NCBI RefSeq assembly: GCF_021532655.1
Contig: NZ_JAKGAS010000004.1
Span: forward strand, 248,001 to 312,000
Source: Paraglaciecola algarum
GTDB lineage: Bacteria; Pseudomonadota; Gammaproteobacteria; Enterobacterales; Alteromonadaceae
Direction of reading: 5' to 3'
DNA: 64,000 nt
Part shown: positions 17,201 to 25,422 of the stretch, piece after piece
Numbering within the stretch: the stretch's first letter is position 1
How the letters are laid out: the number at the start of each line of letters is the position of its first letter
Made by a program: the position numbers and the translations under genes
Notes under the pieces: model-generated
Told to the model about the DNA's origin: nothing
What the model saw: the letters and a program-made list of their open reading frames with translations, nothing else
The model's database searches: none

Positions 17201-18325
17201 GTCTTGATCCACACCAGATATATTAAAAGAGGCAAAATTGGATGAACTTGTTTGATAGGCAGTAAACTCAATATATGCATTTGATACTGATGCACCTTGA
17301 GGTAAAGTCACCTTTCTAAACCTCACACCAATATATTTATTGGCACTGGCGTTAAAGGTTAATTCACTACCTGTAGACTGGTAGCCATCCGATCTCTCTT
17401 CTGCATTATTATTTTGTGAACTGACCTGGTAATTTAAACTACCTTTTACACATCCATTTGCTGTCGTTTCATCATAAACCACAACCAATTGTGGGGTTAA
17501 TCCCGTCCCCTGCTCAAATGCCGTAGATAACCTTTCACTCGCTGCAGAAGCCCCTTCACCTTCAACTATAATATTTAGCGCATTGCCACCACACCAAGCA
17601 GATTGATCAACAATTTCTTGAATAACTGGACTTAAATCTGGAGATGAGGTGGTCTCGTTAGTAACTGGCCAATCGTTGTCTGTATCCCATAAAACATTAT
17701 TAGTGGTTTTGGTTCGTCCAGAAATGTCGTTGGCTGTATTGCTAAATGTTGTAGAGTTACTGACTAGCTCCCCACTAAAAGTTAAATCGGTAGCCCCTGC
17801 ATTGAATCCATTAGAGTTAAATCGAATGTACGCGCGAGTTATCAATGCGCCTCTTGGGATATTCAAATCCTGAAAGCGCAGTCCAACCGTTACTTTATCT
17901 GTATTTTGTGTCAGTTTAATAGCATTACTACCAATATTGACGCTAGATCCAATCTCATAAGCATCATCGCTCCCCTGCTCAATTGAGGTAATAATTTCAG
18001 GGGAAACAGAATCATCAATGGGTCGAACTGGATACAAAACCGGGCCACCGTAATCAGAAAAACGCATTAACCCAGCATTAATATTAGTCACTGAATTTAA
18101 GGTTTGTTTGAGGGCATTTTGTACCCTAAGCATGCGCGTTTCAGTACCACCATCTTTGCCAGTCATACTGCCTGAGGTATCCATAATAAACAGCACATTG
18201 GGATCATAGGTAACCGCACCTCCGGCATTACCCAAATAAATTTCCAAGTCATCAGCAATAACCAACTGGACACTTAGTCCTAGGCTTAAAGCCAGCAAAA
18301 TTCTAAATTTGGTAAGAAGTTTCAT
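14246..18325 (-). CDS. pilY1: PilY1-type pilus tip adhesin/biogenesis factor
   Basis: A 1359-residue exported protein. The signal peptide ends near VIA at 24. A von Willebrand A domain starts with the metal-site motif DTSGS at 49-53. It is interrupted by two modules of about 160 residues (123-285 and 308-466), each with a G(L/V)RF-x(3-5)-(I/L)P-x-GA-x(2-4)-(R/N)AYI-x-F core and a closing LVV-Y or LVI-Y strand, resembling DNRLRE/CBM96-type beta sandwiches. The VWA part resumes near 490 (GYTPIVDTMYEAASYFGG). The C-terminal half is the PilY1 beta propeller with a calcium loop DRENDGFAD at 1062-1070. The family sits at pilus tips, aids adhesion and opposes retraction. A good ribosome site (AGGAGA) precedes the ATG, 12 nt after pilX. 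Confidence 0.93.
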   Translation of the reverse strand: MKLLTKFRILLALSLGLSVQLVIADDLEIYLGNAGGAVTYDPNVLFIMDTSGSMTGKDGGTETRMLRVQNALKQTLNSVTNINAGLMRFSDYGGPVLYPVRPIDDSVSPEIITSIEQGSDDAYEIGSSVNIGSNAIKLTQNTDKVTVGLRFQDLNIPRGALITRAYIRFNSNGFNAGATDLTFSGELVSNSTTFSNTANDISGRTKTTNNVLWDTDNDWPVTNETTSSPDLSPVIQEIVDQSAWCGGNALNIIVEGEGASAASERLSTAFEQGTGLTPQLVVVYDETTANGCVKGSLNYQVSSQNNNAEERSDGYQSTGSELTFNASANKYIGVRFRKVTLPQGASVSNAYIEFTAYQTSSSNFASFNISGVDQDDPSSFRNYSRYLQRNKPKTGSVPWTNIPRWIKNYTYQTPSVASIVQSIVNRSGWDSGNDMMFIFSDFVGVRGAYTYNGKPSGTVKLVIEYEGAATPGQTSTVREHLISQVDSLAANGYTPIVDTMYEAASYFGGLDVDYGLHRGQSNVNSTIRKNTRVSHRLSYLGADSVLPSGCTADNLSSSDCVNEYIPTGAKYISPVTDKVCQTNNHIVLLSDGVANNNHSVSKIESLLGISCRGSGGEKCGLDLARNIGDGDESVIDTRVMTHTIGFSAGSTANAFLNDLAINGNGDFYTADNTADLVDVFSSILKTVKDVNATFVSPGVAVNQLNRLTHNDELYFALFKPAEGTIWPGNVKRYRLDGSDILDKNDLNAVDSVTGFFSDSSHSFWSLLVDGNDVRSGGTAGQMGLPRDAYVISGAGTIIQSANLLHESNTNLTIADLAVASAADPSATRDTVLKWARGVDVKDDDADGFANDARQAMGDPIHSQPVIVNYSLTESAVFVATNHGFLHSFDPDTGEENFAVIPKELLANLYDLYKDSSTFSHIYGLDGDMVLRTAGANKYLYVGMRRGGRNYYAFDITNKSSPSLLFEIKGGVGDFADLGQTWSKPTVTKIRVGSTSKNVLIFGGGYDEDQDSKLTRSADTMGNAVFIVDADTGALIWSASKTGADLNLTDMQYSIPARISVIDRENDGFADHMYVADTGGQLFRLDIHNGESVGDLVTGGLLADFGGTTDANNRRFYYGPDVSEVSLGDEHYYAVAVGSGFRAHPLNTVIEDHFYMVKDKGVFEFDANGFNTLPSTKLSLTDLYDATNHLLTSSNTTTKNLETLQFASKEGWMIKLTTGGEKVLASPLILDYQIVFTTYLPASASTSSCAPPTGNSRAYLVQLINGNSVSDLNNNNTQEHVDRHAQLKQTGIAPDTKILIEDIIKPIICLGTECASTVIELDANGNKKACGSEFECLAENIHSNFERVQKSSWKTETERQ

Positions 18326-18337
18326 TTGCTTCTCCTG

Positions 18338-18919
18338 TTATTGTGTTGCAGGCGCAAACACAGAAGCATTTTGGCTATTCGCCACTACATATTTGCTATC
18401 TTGCACCTGCCCACAACCTTTAATAATAAATACATGGCAACTAATATTACTGCCACCAATTACGTTGCTAGAGCCTACACACGACTGTTCTCTAACAAAT
18501 GCTGTTCGAGACCAACTTTTGACTATAGGTTTGTCACTATAATTACCCGTGGCTAAATGTTGGGTGTTTTTAGTTAATCCACCACTAGTCAAGGCTCTAT
18601 TAGTCCAAGTAACGTTTTCAAAACAACTCAAATCTTGTACGGCCAAATCAATTTGGGTGCCTGCACGAGCGTCAGATAAGGGGTCATTAAGTGCATCATT
18701 ACTCAATAATGTTTTATCTTCAGATTCAAACATCACCGCGCCAATAGCCGATTCTGCTGCGTCAAACGCCAATGAGCGTTTTTCCATTGAGCCCGCCATT
18801 TTATTTTGCATTAAACTGCTCGACACTGAAGATACACCTAAAATTGTTAGGCTCATTAATATCAAAAGTGCGAAAACCATAACCATCCCTGAATTTTTTA
18901 CTCGTCGATTAAAAGTCAT
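18338..18919 (-). CDS. pilX: Minor pilin PilX
   Basis: A 193-residue PilX-type protein. It starts with a short basic leader, MTFNRRVKNSG, then MVMVFALLILMSLTILGVSSV, the long hydrophobic helix typical of PilX/GspK-like pseudopilins, which lack the usual glutamate at position 5. The segment QNKMAGSMEKRSLAFDAAESA is a hallmark of PilX (N-x-x-D/F-AAE). Four or more cysteines in the C-terminal half could form disulfides. The ATG overlaps the pilW stop by four bases (ATGA), and pilY1 follows after 12 nt, so it is in the middle of the operon. Confidence 0.88.
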   Translation of the reverse strand: MTFNRRVKNSGMVMVFALLILMSLTILGVSSVSSSLMQNKMAGSMEKRSLAFDAAESAIGAVMFESEDKTLLSNDALNDPLSDARAGTQIDLAVQDLSCFENVTWTNRALTSGGLTKNTQHLATGNYSDKPIVKSWSRTAFVREQSCVGSSNVIGGSNISCHVFIIKGCGQVQDSKYVVANSQNASVFAPATQ

Positions 18920-19773
18920 ATATTTCTACTTCGTATTGTATTTTTACTGTTTCTGAGGATGATAGTTGTTTCAAACTGTTTGAATAAGCGCTTTTCAGAG
19001 GGCGTAATCGCGGCTTCATTTAACAACTTAAAACTGGGGATGGGTGAGATAACAATATCTGAATCAGCTTTGACTAATACAGCAATTCGAATTGCAACCA
19101 CTTCTTGCCCTGCCGCTTTTGCAGCGGCTAGATCATTAGCTGTCAAAAATTGCACAGGTCGCGCTGAATTATCTGTGGTAGCAAAACCTTCAGTTACACC
19201 ATATTGCACCTGGAAACTATACACATCATCTAATAATGTATAAGCATTGTCTGAATCGTTGCCTACCGCTACTTTTTGCCCTCGCAAAACTCGTCCGTCA
19301 AAGCCTCTACATTTTAATGTAGTACCATCTAAAAAATATTCGTTTACCACAAAAAACTCTTCGTTAGCCGCATAACCTAGGGTCAAACCACGACAATCCT
19401 GAGTCCCCTGCATAGAGACCATTAATATATCACTGGCACCCGAAGCGCCCTCAACTGAGCCTTTGCCTAAAGCATTACTAAAATCACCTGGTATTGGAAT
19501 TGGGGTATTGTGCACAAATGCAGCTTCTACTACAGGGTCAACGTCAGTATTTAAATTCGGCTCCATAATGTCATAACGACCTACAGTTAATAATTCTGTA
19601 CGAAGTCGAGATATAATAAAGCGGCCATTTTCTTGAGCAGATGCTAAAGCTCTGTTCAAGCGTTCAGTAGCATTATTACTAATCATCACCTGAATAATAG
19701 AGGCCGATATAATTAAGCCAATGGTTAATGAAATCATTAACTCTATTAAAGTAAACCCTTGTTGTTTTTTCAT
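18916..19773 (-). CDS. pilW: Minor pilin PilW
   Basis: A 285-residue PilW-type minor pilin. The leader MKKQQG precedes FTLIELMISLTIGLIISASII, a standard prepilin cleavage site with glutamate at +5. The following segment RALASAQENGRFIISRLRTELLTVGRY is characteristic of PilW (ARTQENGRFA-type). The C-terminal part is a beta-rich globular domain with VAIRIAVLVKAD. It overlaps pilV upstream and pilX downstream by four bases each (ATGA), which implies tight translational coupling. It acts in the inner membrane and pilus tip with PilV, PilX, PilE and PilY1. Confidence 0.9.
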   Translation of the reverse strand: MKKQQGFTLIELMISLTIGLIISASIIQVMISNNATERLNRALASAQENGRFIISRLRTELLTVGRYDIMEPNLNTDVDPVVEAAFVHNTPIPIPGDFSNALGKGSVEGASGASDILMVSMQGTQDCRGLTLGYAANEEFFVVNEYFLDGTTLKCRGFDGRVLRGQKVAVGNDSDNAYTLLDDVYSFQVQYGVTEGFATTDNSARPVQFLTANDLAAAKAAGQEVVAIRIAVLVKADSDIVISPIPSFKLLNEAAITPSEKRLFKQFETTIILRNSKNTIRSRNI

Positions 19774-20399
19774 AGGGTCAACTCAACTGACACGCAATCG
19801 TGGGGGGAAGATTTACCCACATTGCAGTTAGGATTAAGGGTACGTTGGATGTCTTGCCATTTCTGAACAGGCCAAGTTAGTGTGACATCTAACTTTGAGC
19901 CAACACTACAAGCATGAATATCAGCTAAATTATTATCGGCACAACTTACCTGAATTTTTATTTTTGGATTGGCAGCTACTGCAGCACAGGAGGCTTCATA
20001 TCCATCAAAAGCAGCGATTTCTGCGGCAGAACAGGTGTTAGTATTGCAATCTGGAATGGTGGCCGGCAGGCTTAAACAATAGCAGGTATGAGGCAAACCA
20101 GATGTACAACTTAATCCAGTAAAATTATAAATACCTGGGGTGAAATAATCATTGTGTACAACTAAACCATCACCTATTGGACTAAACACAGCATTGGCTC
20201 TTAATCGCTCGGTAATTTGTTGTGCAACCAATACAGATTGTGAACGACTTAATGCTTCTGAGTTTGTAAAAGACCCAACGAGTTGTAAATAGGCTACACC
20301 TAATAAACCAACAGATAATATAAACAAAGTGACTAACACTTCAATCATACCAATACCCTGTTGGCGTTTACGTAATAGTTGAGGGCTTTGGTTATTCAC
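19770..20399 (-). CDS. pilV: Minor pilin PilV
   Basis: A 209-residue PilV-type minor pilin, apparently the first gene of the pilVWXY1E operon. The leader MNNQSPQLLRKRQQG precedes IGMIEVLVTLFILSVGLLGVAYLQ, a prepilin helix with the glutamate at +5 and the VGLLG segment typical of PilV. The mature domain has at least ten cysteines, including CTSGLPHTCYC and CNTNTCSAAEIAAFDGYEASC, so several disulfides are likely. A 226-nt gap upstream should hold the operon promoter. No fimT/fimU gene directly precedes it; such a gene is found only in the second pilin cluster. Confidence 0.87.
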   Translation of the reverse strand: MNNQSPQLLRKRQQGIGMIEVLVTLFILSVGLLGVAYLQLVGSFTNSEALSRSQSVLVAQQITERLRANAVFSPIGDGLVVHNDYFTPGIYNFTGLSCTSGLPHTCYCLSLPATIPDCNTNTCSAAEIAAFDGYEASCAAVAANPKIKIQVSCADNNLADIHACSVGSKLDVTLTWPVQKWQDIQRTLNPNCNVGKSSPHDCVSVELTL

Positions 20400-20625
20400 T
20401 TATTTTCTCACACTCTTAATATTTTACGGTTGGCTTGTCTACCAAGGTGAACTAAATATATTTTTACTTACGTCTATGTTAGTCAAAAAAATACAAAAAT
20501 AGTTATTGAGGCGTGGATAAAGGTATATATTTTTACAATTGAATTGCTCCTTTTTGCTTACAAAAACAAATGAAAATACTCACCAATATCCTAACTATAT
20601 CTTAAAAATCAATACAATAGGTTAT

Positions 20626-21195
20626 TTAGGGTTTTGCATTCACGCTGTTTTCTCTAAAAAAAGTTTGATAACTATTATGAGCAGGTAATGGTGCAATATA
20701 ACTATTAACATTGATAACTTGAGTCTCGGCATTCAGATCTAACCATTCAACTTTAATATCAACCTTTTTGAGATCTGAAACACTAGGTGCTAACTTAGGA
20801 AACAAAGGATGTCCTTGTGTCACCCACAAATCAGCACTTTGGTCAAAATTACTATCAATATAAAATAAGTCGGTAATTTGCCAATGTAATTCAAAGTCAT
20901 GGGAATCAGCATTATTTGATAATTGAATTTTTTTAGTACCAGCACTAATTCTGCCACCTCCATCGCTAATTATTTGATTGTAAGCAGGAACACTGTTTAA
21001 AGAAATGAGTAGCTGGTAAAAAGATAAATCATTTAATTTATCTACAGCTAATTGCAAAGCTAAATTACGCAAATTAATATTTCTGTCTGCTACCACATAT
21101 TCTGCTTGTAAAGTGACATACCCTGTCACTCCCAACATAATTATCAAGGAGGCAACCAACACTTCTACTAATGAAAAACCTTTGGATATATTCAT
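20626..21195 (-). CDS. Second-set minor pilin, PilV-like
   Basis: A 189-residue pseudopilin. The leader MNISKG precedes FSLVEVLVASLIIMLGVTGYVTLQ, a type III signal with glutamate at +5 and a PilV-like turn (MLGVTGY). The C-terminal domain includes a segment FELHWQITDLFYI and VDIKVEWLDLNAETQ, as in PilV/GspI-like pilins that carry a short beta sheet. It is the last gene of the second minor-pilin operon (fimT-pilW-pilX-pilV order), 5 nt after the PilX-like gene. The set resembles the E. coli ppdA-ppdB-ygdB-ppdC arrangement in order and types. Confidence 0.8.
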   Translation of the reverse strand: MNISKGFSLVEVLVASLIIMLGVTGYVTLQAEYVVADRNINLRNLALQLAVDKLNDLSFYQLLISLNSVPAYNQIISDGGGRISAGTKKIQLSNNADSHDFELHWQITDLFYIDSNFDQSADLWVTQGHPLFPKLAPSVSDLKKVDIKVEWLDLNAETQVINVNSYIAPLPAHNSYQTFFRENSVNAKP

Positions 21196-21200
21196 ATTGT

Positions 21201-22334
21201 TCAGAAATCTTTCCAGCTACCTGGCACTCTAGCGATTCTATGCAATTCAGTTTGCTTAGAAAGATTTAATAAGACTTTATCATCATATATAACCTGTAGC
21301 TGTTCACCTGCTTGACTGATTTGATGGTTCGACAACAAAGATCCTACGACTTGAGCCCCTGTCTGCATCATAATTTTTGTAGAAACTGTGGCTGTTGATG
21401 TGCGATATGACATTAATACCCCATACAAAATTACATTTTTAGCAAACCGCAATTCGCCGTCTTGTAGCACTAATATTAAAGGATGAGACTGGGATCCCAA
21501 ACGTTCGCCTAAACTTACAGAACAATTGCCTGTCACCCAAATTAGCCCGCGACTCATACTATTCAACGAACTGCAATCGGTTAACATCTGATTAGCTTGC
21601 AGATACAATTGTTCTATCCCCTGCGACTGTGTATTAAATAGATAACCAAATAAATTTATCGGGAAACTCACAGAATGCGACTGAATATCAGTCGACTTTA
21701 CAGCTTGGTTGGATATAAATTGACTAGCACAATTACCTGCTAAAAATGCACTTTCCTCACATGTCAGACTCGTACCAGTTAAATCTATAGTTTTATCTGA
21801 CCACACCGATAAAGGTTTACCCAAACCTAAACCATTAGGATTAGTCACCACTTGAAATTGACTAGGCGATATTATGCCTTGCTGCACAATGAGTGGCGCA
21901 ATAGGCACAGTAGATAGCAATGGGTAAATCAATACTTGTTCAGTGATCGATGCTGTGGCTAACCCATCAGGCGACGTACCATTGGATGTTAAACTCACTA
22001 ATTGACGTTCACCGAATACAGTGATGATACTTTTATTATTCACATTTAGAGAAAACCCACTATTGTTGCCTAAAGATTCAGCAATAGAAGTCGTCACTAC
22101 TTTTGGATTAACTCTTAATTCAGCAATCTTTTTTTGAATACCCGCTTCAGCGGAAATAACGGCTAGTTTATGATTCTGATTATTGACGATAATGCGATGT
22201 TCAAAGGTTTGGTTTCTACCAGTGTACAAGGTAGTTAATGTTACTATGAGTAATAACAAAGTCACCGTCATTAACATTACTGCTCCTTGTTGACGACGTA
22301 CTCTAGATTTAGACAGTTGGTAATACTTATTCAT
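21201..22334 (-). CDS. Second-set minor pilin, PilX-like
   Basis: A 377-residue protein with a basic leader MNKYYQLSKSRVRRQQG, then AVMLMTVTLLLLIVTLTTLYTG and a downstream segment NQNHKLAVISAEAGIQKKIAEL. The lack of a +5 glutamate and the AEAGI motif right after the helix match PilX/YgdB/GspK-like pseudopilins. It is twice as long as the PilX of the neighbouring operon; the extra part is beta-rich and contains a cysteine pair (LTCEESAFLAGNC) and a second (DCSS...GNCSVS). Its start overlaps the upstream PilW-like gene by 8 nt. It probably works with the other three pilins of this operon at the pilus tip. Confidence 0.8.
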   Translation of the reverse strand: MNKYYQLSKSRVRRQQGAVMLMTVTLLLLIVTLTTLYTGRNQTFEHRIIVNNQNHKLAVISAEAGIQKKIAELRVNPKVVTTSIAESLGNNSGFSLNVNNKSIITVFGERQLVSLTSNGTSPDGLATASITEQVLIYPLLSTVPIAPLIVQQGIISPSQFQVVTNPNGLGLGKPLSVWSDKTIDLTGTSLTCEESAFLAGNCASQFISNQAVKSTDIQSHSVSFPINLFGYLFNTQSQGIEQLYLQANQMLTDCSSLNSMSRGLIWVTGNCSVSLGERLGSQSHPLILVLQDGELRFAKNVILYGVLMSYRTSTATVSTKIMMQTGAQVVGSLLSNHQISQAGEQLQVIYDDKVLLNLSKQTELHRIARVPGSWKDF

Positions 22335-22968
22335 AGTTTTTAACTAAAAAATTGGCGCTAATCAGTTTTGAAAACTCAGGGTATTTAACCAATTCAGCCT
22401 GTAAACTCACATTTATTTGAGTCATGCTAATTTGTTGGTGGGTTAATTTATCAATTGAAAATACTAGATCATTTATCTGCACAACTTGAGGGTCGGTTAA
22501 GTCCTGCCAATAACTCTGGGAGCATTTGTAACCATCGACTCTAATTTCAATTGCCTTGTCTTTTAATCGAAAACCAAATTCTTCGTTTACTAATTTCGTA
22601 TCCAACAAGCCATTTTGGTTACGATCATAATCAAATGTTATACAGCTATTACTAACCTCTGAACCAAAATTTGATATCTGAATACTATTAGCAAAAGGAT
22701 TCACAAAGACAGTTGGATTTAGCAACATATCTTCCGTTAAACCTTGATATCCAGCCCTTTTCAAGTCTTGACCAATAACAGCCAATACCCCATTAATTTC
22801 TTCATCTAAGCGAGACTTAGCCATTAAACTATTGTTTAGGCTAATTCCATGAGCCACTAAAGACGTCATAGCAGTAAGAGAAGCAAACCCCAACGCCATG
22901 GAAATCATAAGCTCCACCAAAGACGATCCTTGCTGATAGATAGGTAGTAATAACGACGGTCTCAACAT
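22327..22968 (-). CDS. Second-set minor pilin, PilW-like
   Basis: A 213-residue pseudopilin. The leader MLRPSLLLPIYQQG precedes SSLVELMISMALGFASLTAMTSLV, a prepilin helix with glutamate at +5. The segment LDEEINGVLAVIGQDLKRAGYQG is typical of PilW/PpdB. Three cysteines lie in the globular part. The gene overlaps the FimT-like gene upstream by 7 nt and the PilX-like gene downstream by 8 nt, showing a compact operon. It is clearly shorter than the PilW of the first operon and diverged from it, so the two sets are not a recent duplication. Confidence 0.82.
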   Translation of the reverse strand: MLRPSLLLPIYQQGSSLVELMISMALGFASLTAMTSLVAHGISLNNSLMAKSRLDEEINGVLAVIGQDLKRAGYQGLTEDMLLNPTVFVNPFANSIQISNFGSEVSNSCITFDYDRNQNGLLDTKLVNEEFGFRLKDKAIEIRVDGYKCSQSYWQDLTDPQVVQINDLVFSIDKLTHQQISMTQINVSLQAELVKYPEFSKLISANFLVKNYE

Positions 22969-23492
22969 TTTTCATATCCCCCTATGACCTCATTAACCCC
23001 ACAGATCCGAATTCGCCCCATATTACTTAAAATTAACTTTAGTTGGCGTCTTCCATCACTAAAAATCAACGAACCGGCATGACCAATAGATAATCCACGT
23101 ACACCGTCAAAAAGTGCGGCACTGTCTTGACCAAATTTAATACTAGTTAATGTGATGAAAGAATAATCTTGTGAGCGAATTAACTGCTCAACCCCATCTA
23201 ATGTGCAGTTATTGACAATCAAGCAGTCGCACTTACCTTTATCACTGAGGCCAGCACACCACTTTTTGCCTCCCTTAAAAAACAGACCAACGTCAACTTT
23301 ATGAGATATAGCTGAGTACCTTGCTTGCTGTAAGGCAAAATAATGATTTTCCACTACCGCCTTTAACTGAATGTTTTTTTGAATAGCGGTATACGATGGA
23401 GAGGCTAACATCACCAACAAAACAACAACTGAAACAGTGACTAATAATTCAAGAAGAGTAAGACCATGATGTTTAAACATACCAGTATCCAT
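22962..23492 (-). CDS. FimT/GspH-like minor pilin, first gene of second set
   Basis: A 176-residue pseudopilin. The leader MDTGMFKHHG precedes LTLLELLVTVSVVVLLVMLASPSY, then a segment FALQQARYSAISHKVDV characteristic of FimT/FimU/GspH (QxARxxAI). The C-terminal domain has SGRRQLKLILSNMGRIRIC-type wording, again typical of FimT. An alternative start four codons later (MFKHHG) has a slightly better upstream sequence. It begins the second minor-pilin operon and is divergent from the plus-strand pilin gene. In P. aeruginosa FimT-type proteins are minor pilins, some of which bind DNA. Confidence 0.85.
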   Translation of the reverse strand: MDTGMFKHHGLTLLELLVTVSVVVLLVMLASPSYTAIQKNIQLKAVVENHYFALQQARYSAISHKVDVGLFFKGGKKWCAGLSDKGKCDCLIVNNCTLDGVEQLIRSQDYSFITLTSIKFGQDSAALFDGVRGLSIGHAGSLIFSDGRRQLKLILSNMGRIRICGVNEVIGGYEKC

Positions 23493-23580
23493 ACGTAGCG
23501 TATTTAAAAAACACGCCTATAATTAAATCCCTTAGGATAAATATAGTGCAAAACGGCAAAAACACACATAGGAAGTGAAG

Positions 23581-23994
23581 ATGAAAATCGACTCGAAGAG
23601 CCTTGTTGCTAGGGAATTAGTTACGCAAAAATTTCAAGGTATGACCCTAGTAGAATTAATGTTAGTAGTACTAATAATAGGATTGTTGGCGACGTTAGTT
23701 TTTCCCTCCTTTCAAAAACAAATTCAACAAGCTAGAAGGAACGACGGCATCAATCAGTTGTTAAGATTAAAGTTACAACAAGAGGCGTTCAGAACTAAGA
23801 ATAATAGTTATGCTTTAGCTAAGCAGTTAAGCTTGCCCACTAGCGACTACTATACGTTTTCAATCGATAATGTGTCTGCAACTACCTATGAATTGGTAGC
23901 TACAGCTAAAGGCAGTCAGGTGGCAGATAAAACATGTAAAGTACTTAGCATTAATCAATCCATGCATAAAACACCGGCAGGATGTTTCAACTAA
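23581..23994 (+). CDS. Lone PilE/PilA-like pilin on the opposite strand
   Basis: A 137-residue pilin-like protein. The ATG at 23581 is preferred because AGGA lies 7 nt upstream; a GTG two codons earlier is too close to that site. The leader is long for a type IVa pilin, about 22 residues (ending KFQG), followed by MTLVELMLVVLIIGLLATLVFPSFQ with glutamate at +5. The body carries the PilE-like segments ARRNDGINQLLRLKLQQEAFRTKNNSYA and a C-terminal cysteine pair (TCKV...AGCFN) that should form the D-loop disulfide. It is divergent from the second minor-pilin operon and convergent with ispH. It may act as a further minor pilin. Confidence 0.82.
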   Translation: MKIDSKSLVARELVTQKFQGMTLVELMLVVLIIGLLATLVFPSFQKQIQQARRNDGINQLLRLKLQQEAFRTKNNSYALAKQLSLPTSDYYTFSIDNVSATTYELVATAKGSQVADKTCKVLSINQSMHKTPAGCFN

Positions 23995-24023
23995 GTTGCT
24001 TTAGATAAGTAGTTTTATATGAT

Positions 24024-24968
24024 CTAGCTAACTTGCTTAATACGTAATTCTTTAGGTACAGCAAATTCGATATTTTCTTCTCGACCAGGGCGCTCAACTG
24101 CTTGCAGTGCTCCCCAATCTTTTAATCGATTAACCACGCCTTGTACTAATATTTCGGGTGCAGAAGCTCCAGCAGTGATACCTATATTTTGTACACCCTG
24201 TAACCATTCTTTTTGAATACAGTCTGCGTCAGCAATTAAATAAGCTTTAGCACCAATTTTTTCTGCCAGCTCTCGTAAACGATTTGAATTTGAGCTATTT
24301 TGCGCCCCTACTACCAATAACAAGTCACAATCTGAAGACAATTCACGTACCGAGTCTTGGCGATTTTGGGTGGCATAACAAATGTCATCTTTTCGAGGAC
24401 CATCAATTGATGGGAACTTTTCTCGTAACGCATCAATCACCTCAGCGGTATCATCAACCGACAAGGTAGTTTGGCTACAATAATATAGTTGAGTGCTATC
24501 TTTCACTTCTAAGTTAGCCACATCTTGGGCAGATTCGACTAAGTAAATTCCGCCATCGGCATTGTCATATTGGCCCATAGTGCCTTCTACTTCAGGGTGG
24601 CCATTATGCCCAATCAAGATACATTCAATGCCTTTTTTACTAGCACGCATTACTTCCATATGTACCTTTGTCACTAATGGACAGGTCGCATCAAATACTT
24701 TTAATCCTCGAGAGCCAGCCTCTGTACGCACAGCTTGAGACACGCCATGGGCCGAAAAAATAACAATACTGTCGTCAGGCACTTCAGATAATTCATCAAC
24801 AAACACAGCACCACGAGTTTTTAATCCGTCTACTACAAATTTATTGTGTACCACTTCATGGCGCACATAAATTGGAGCAGGAAACATCTCTAGAGCTCGC
24901 TCTACTATGGTAATGGCACGATCAACCCCAGCACAAAAACCACGAGGATTTGCTAAATGAATTTGCAT
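24024..24968 (-). CDS. ispH: 4-hydroxy-3-methylbut-2-enyl diphosphate reductase
   Basis: Last enzyme of the MEP isoprenoid pathway: reduces HMBPP to isopentenyl and dimethylallyl diphosphate using a [4Fe-4S] cluster, in the cytoplasm. The 314-residue chain has the three cluster cysteines in NPRGFCAGV (Cys12), [11 protein letters not shown] (about 96) and [10 protein letters not shown] (about 197), with HEVVHN and the conserved glutamate of GHPEVEGT. Length is normal (E. coli 316). It is the last gene of the ribF-ileS-lspA-fkpB-ispH run, 13 nt downstream of fkpB, the standard gammaproteobacterial order. Confidence 0.97.
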   Translation of the reverse strand: MQIHLANPRGFCAGVDRAITIVERALEMFPAPIYVRHEVVHNKFVVDGLKTRGAVFVDELSEVPDDSIVIFSAHGVSQAVRTEAGSRGLKVFDATCPLVTKVHMEVMRASKKGIECILIGHNGHPEVEGTMGQYDNADGGIYLVESAQDVANLEVKDSTQLYYCSQTTLSVDDTAEVIDALREKFPSIDGPRKDDICYATQNRQDSVRELSSDCDLLLVVGAQNSSNSNRLRELAEKIGAKAYLIADADCIQKEWLQGVQNIGITAGASAPEILVQGVVNRLKDWGALQAVERPGREENIEFAVPKELRIKQVS

Positions 24969-24981
24969 AAGTATTTAAACC

Positions 24982-25422
24982 CTAATTAACTGACAATATC
25001 TCTACATCAAAAGTAATCACCTGTCCGGCCAACGGATGATTAAAATCCACTGTGACAGAATCTCCAGATACTTCGCGCACTATACCTGGCATCTCAGAAC
25101 CATCAGGTTGACTAAAACCTAAGATCATTCCCACTTCAGCCGGTGCTTCTGCGCTAAACTTACTGCGTTCCAAATGGTGAAAATTATCTGGATTCGGTTG
25201 ACCAAAAGCATCATCAGGCTGCAAGGTAAATGACTTTTTATCGCCGGTTTTAAGACCTAACAAACAGTCTTCAAAACTTTGGGTTAAATTTCCGTCACCA
25301 ATAGTTAATTTAGCAGGTTTATCATTCACCCGAGTACTGTCAGCGGCCGAACCATCGGCAAGTTTCAAATCAAAATGTAACACCACTTCGCTGTTATGTT
25401 GAATTGCCATTGATTCAGGCAT
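24982..25422 (-). CDS. fkpB: FKBP-type peptidyl-prolyl isomerase FkpB (SlpA)
   Basis: A 146-residue cytoplasmic FKBP-type prolyl isomerase with an IF-domain insertion. The start at 25422 (MPESMAIQ) has AGAGGAAC 4 nt upstream; a longer version is not needed. Segments VVLHFDLKLADGSAADST, FEDCLLGLKTGDKKSFTL, PDDAFGQPNPDNFHHLERSKF and a final VDFNHPLAGQVITFDVEI are all family hallmarks. It overlaps the end of lspA by 8 nt, as part of the ileS-lspA-fkpB-ispH operon. Length matches E. coli SlpA (149). Confidence 0.95.
   Translation of the reverse strand: MPESMAIQHNSEVVLHFDLKLADGSAADSTRVNDKPAKLTIGDGNLTQSFEDCLLGLKTGDKKSFTLQPDDAFGQPNPDNFHHLERSKFSAEAPAEVGMILGFSQPDGSEMPGIVREVSGDSVTVDFNHPLAGQVITFDVEILSVN

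Noticed and set aside
18309..18956. Plus-strand open frames across the pilX start region
   Set aside because: They lie opposite pilX and pilY1, have no ribosome site and encode no recognisable domains.
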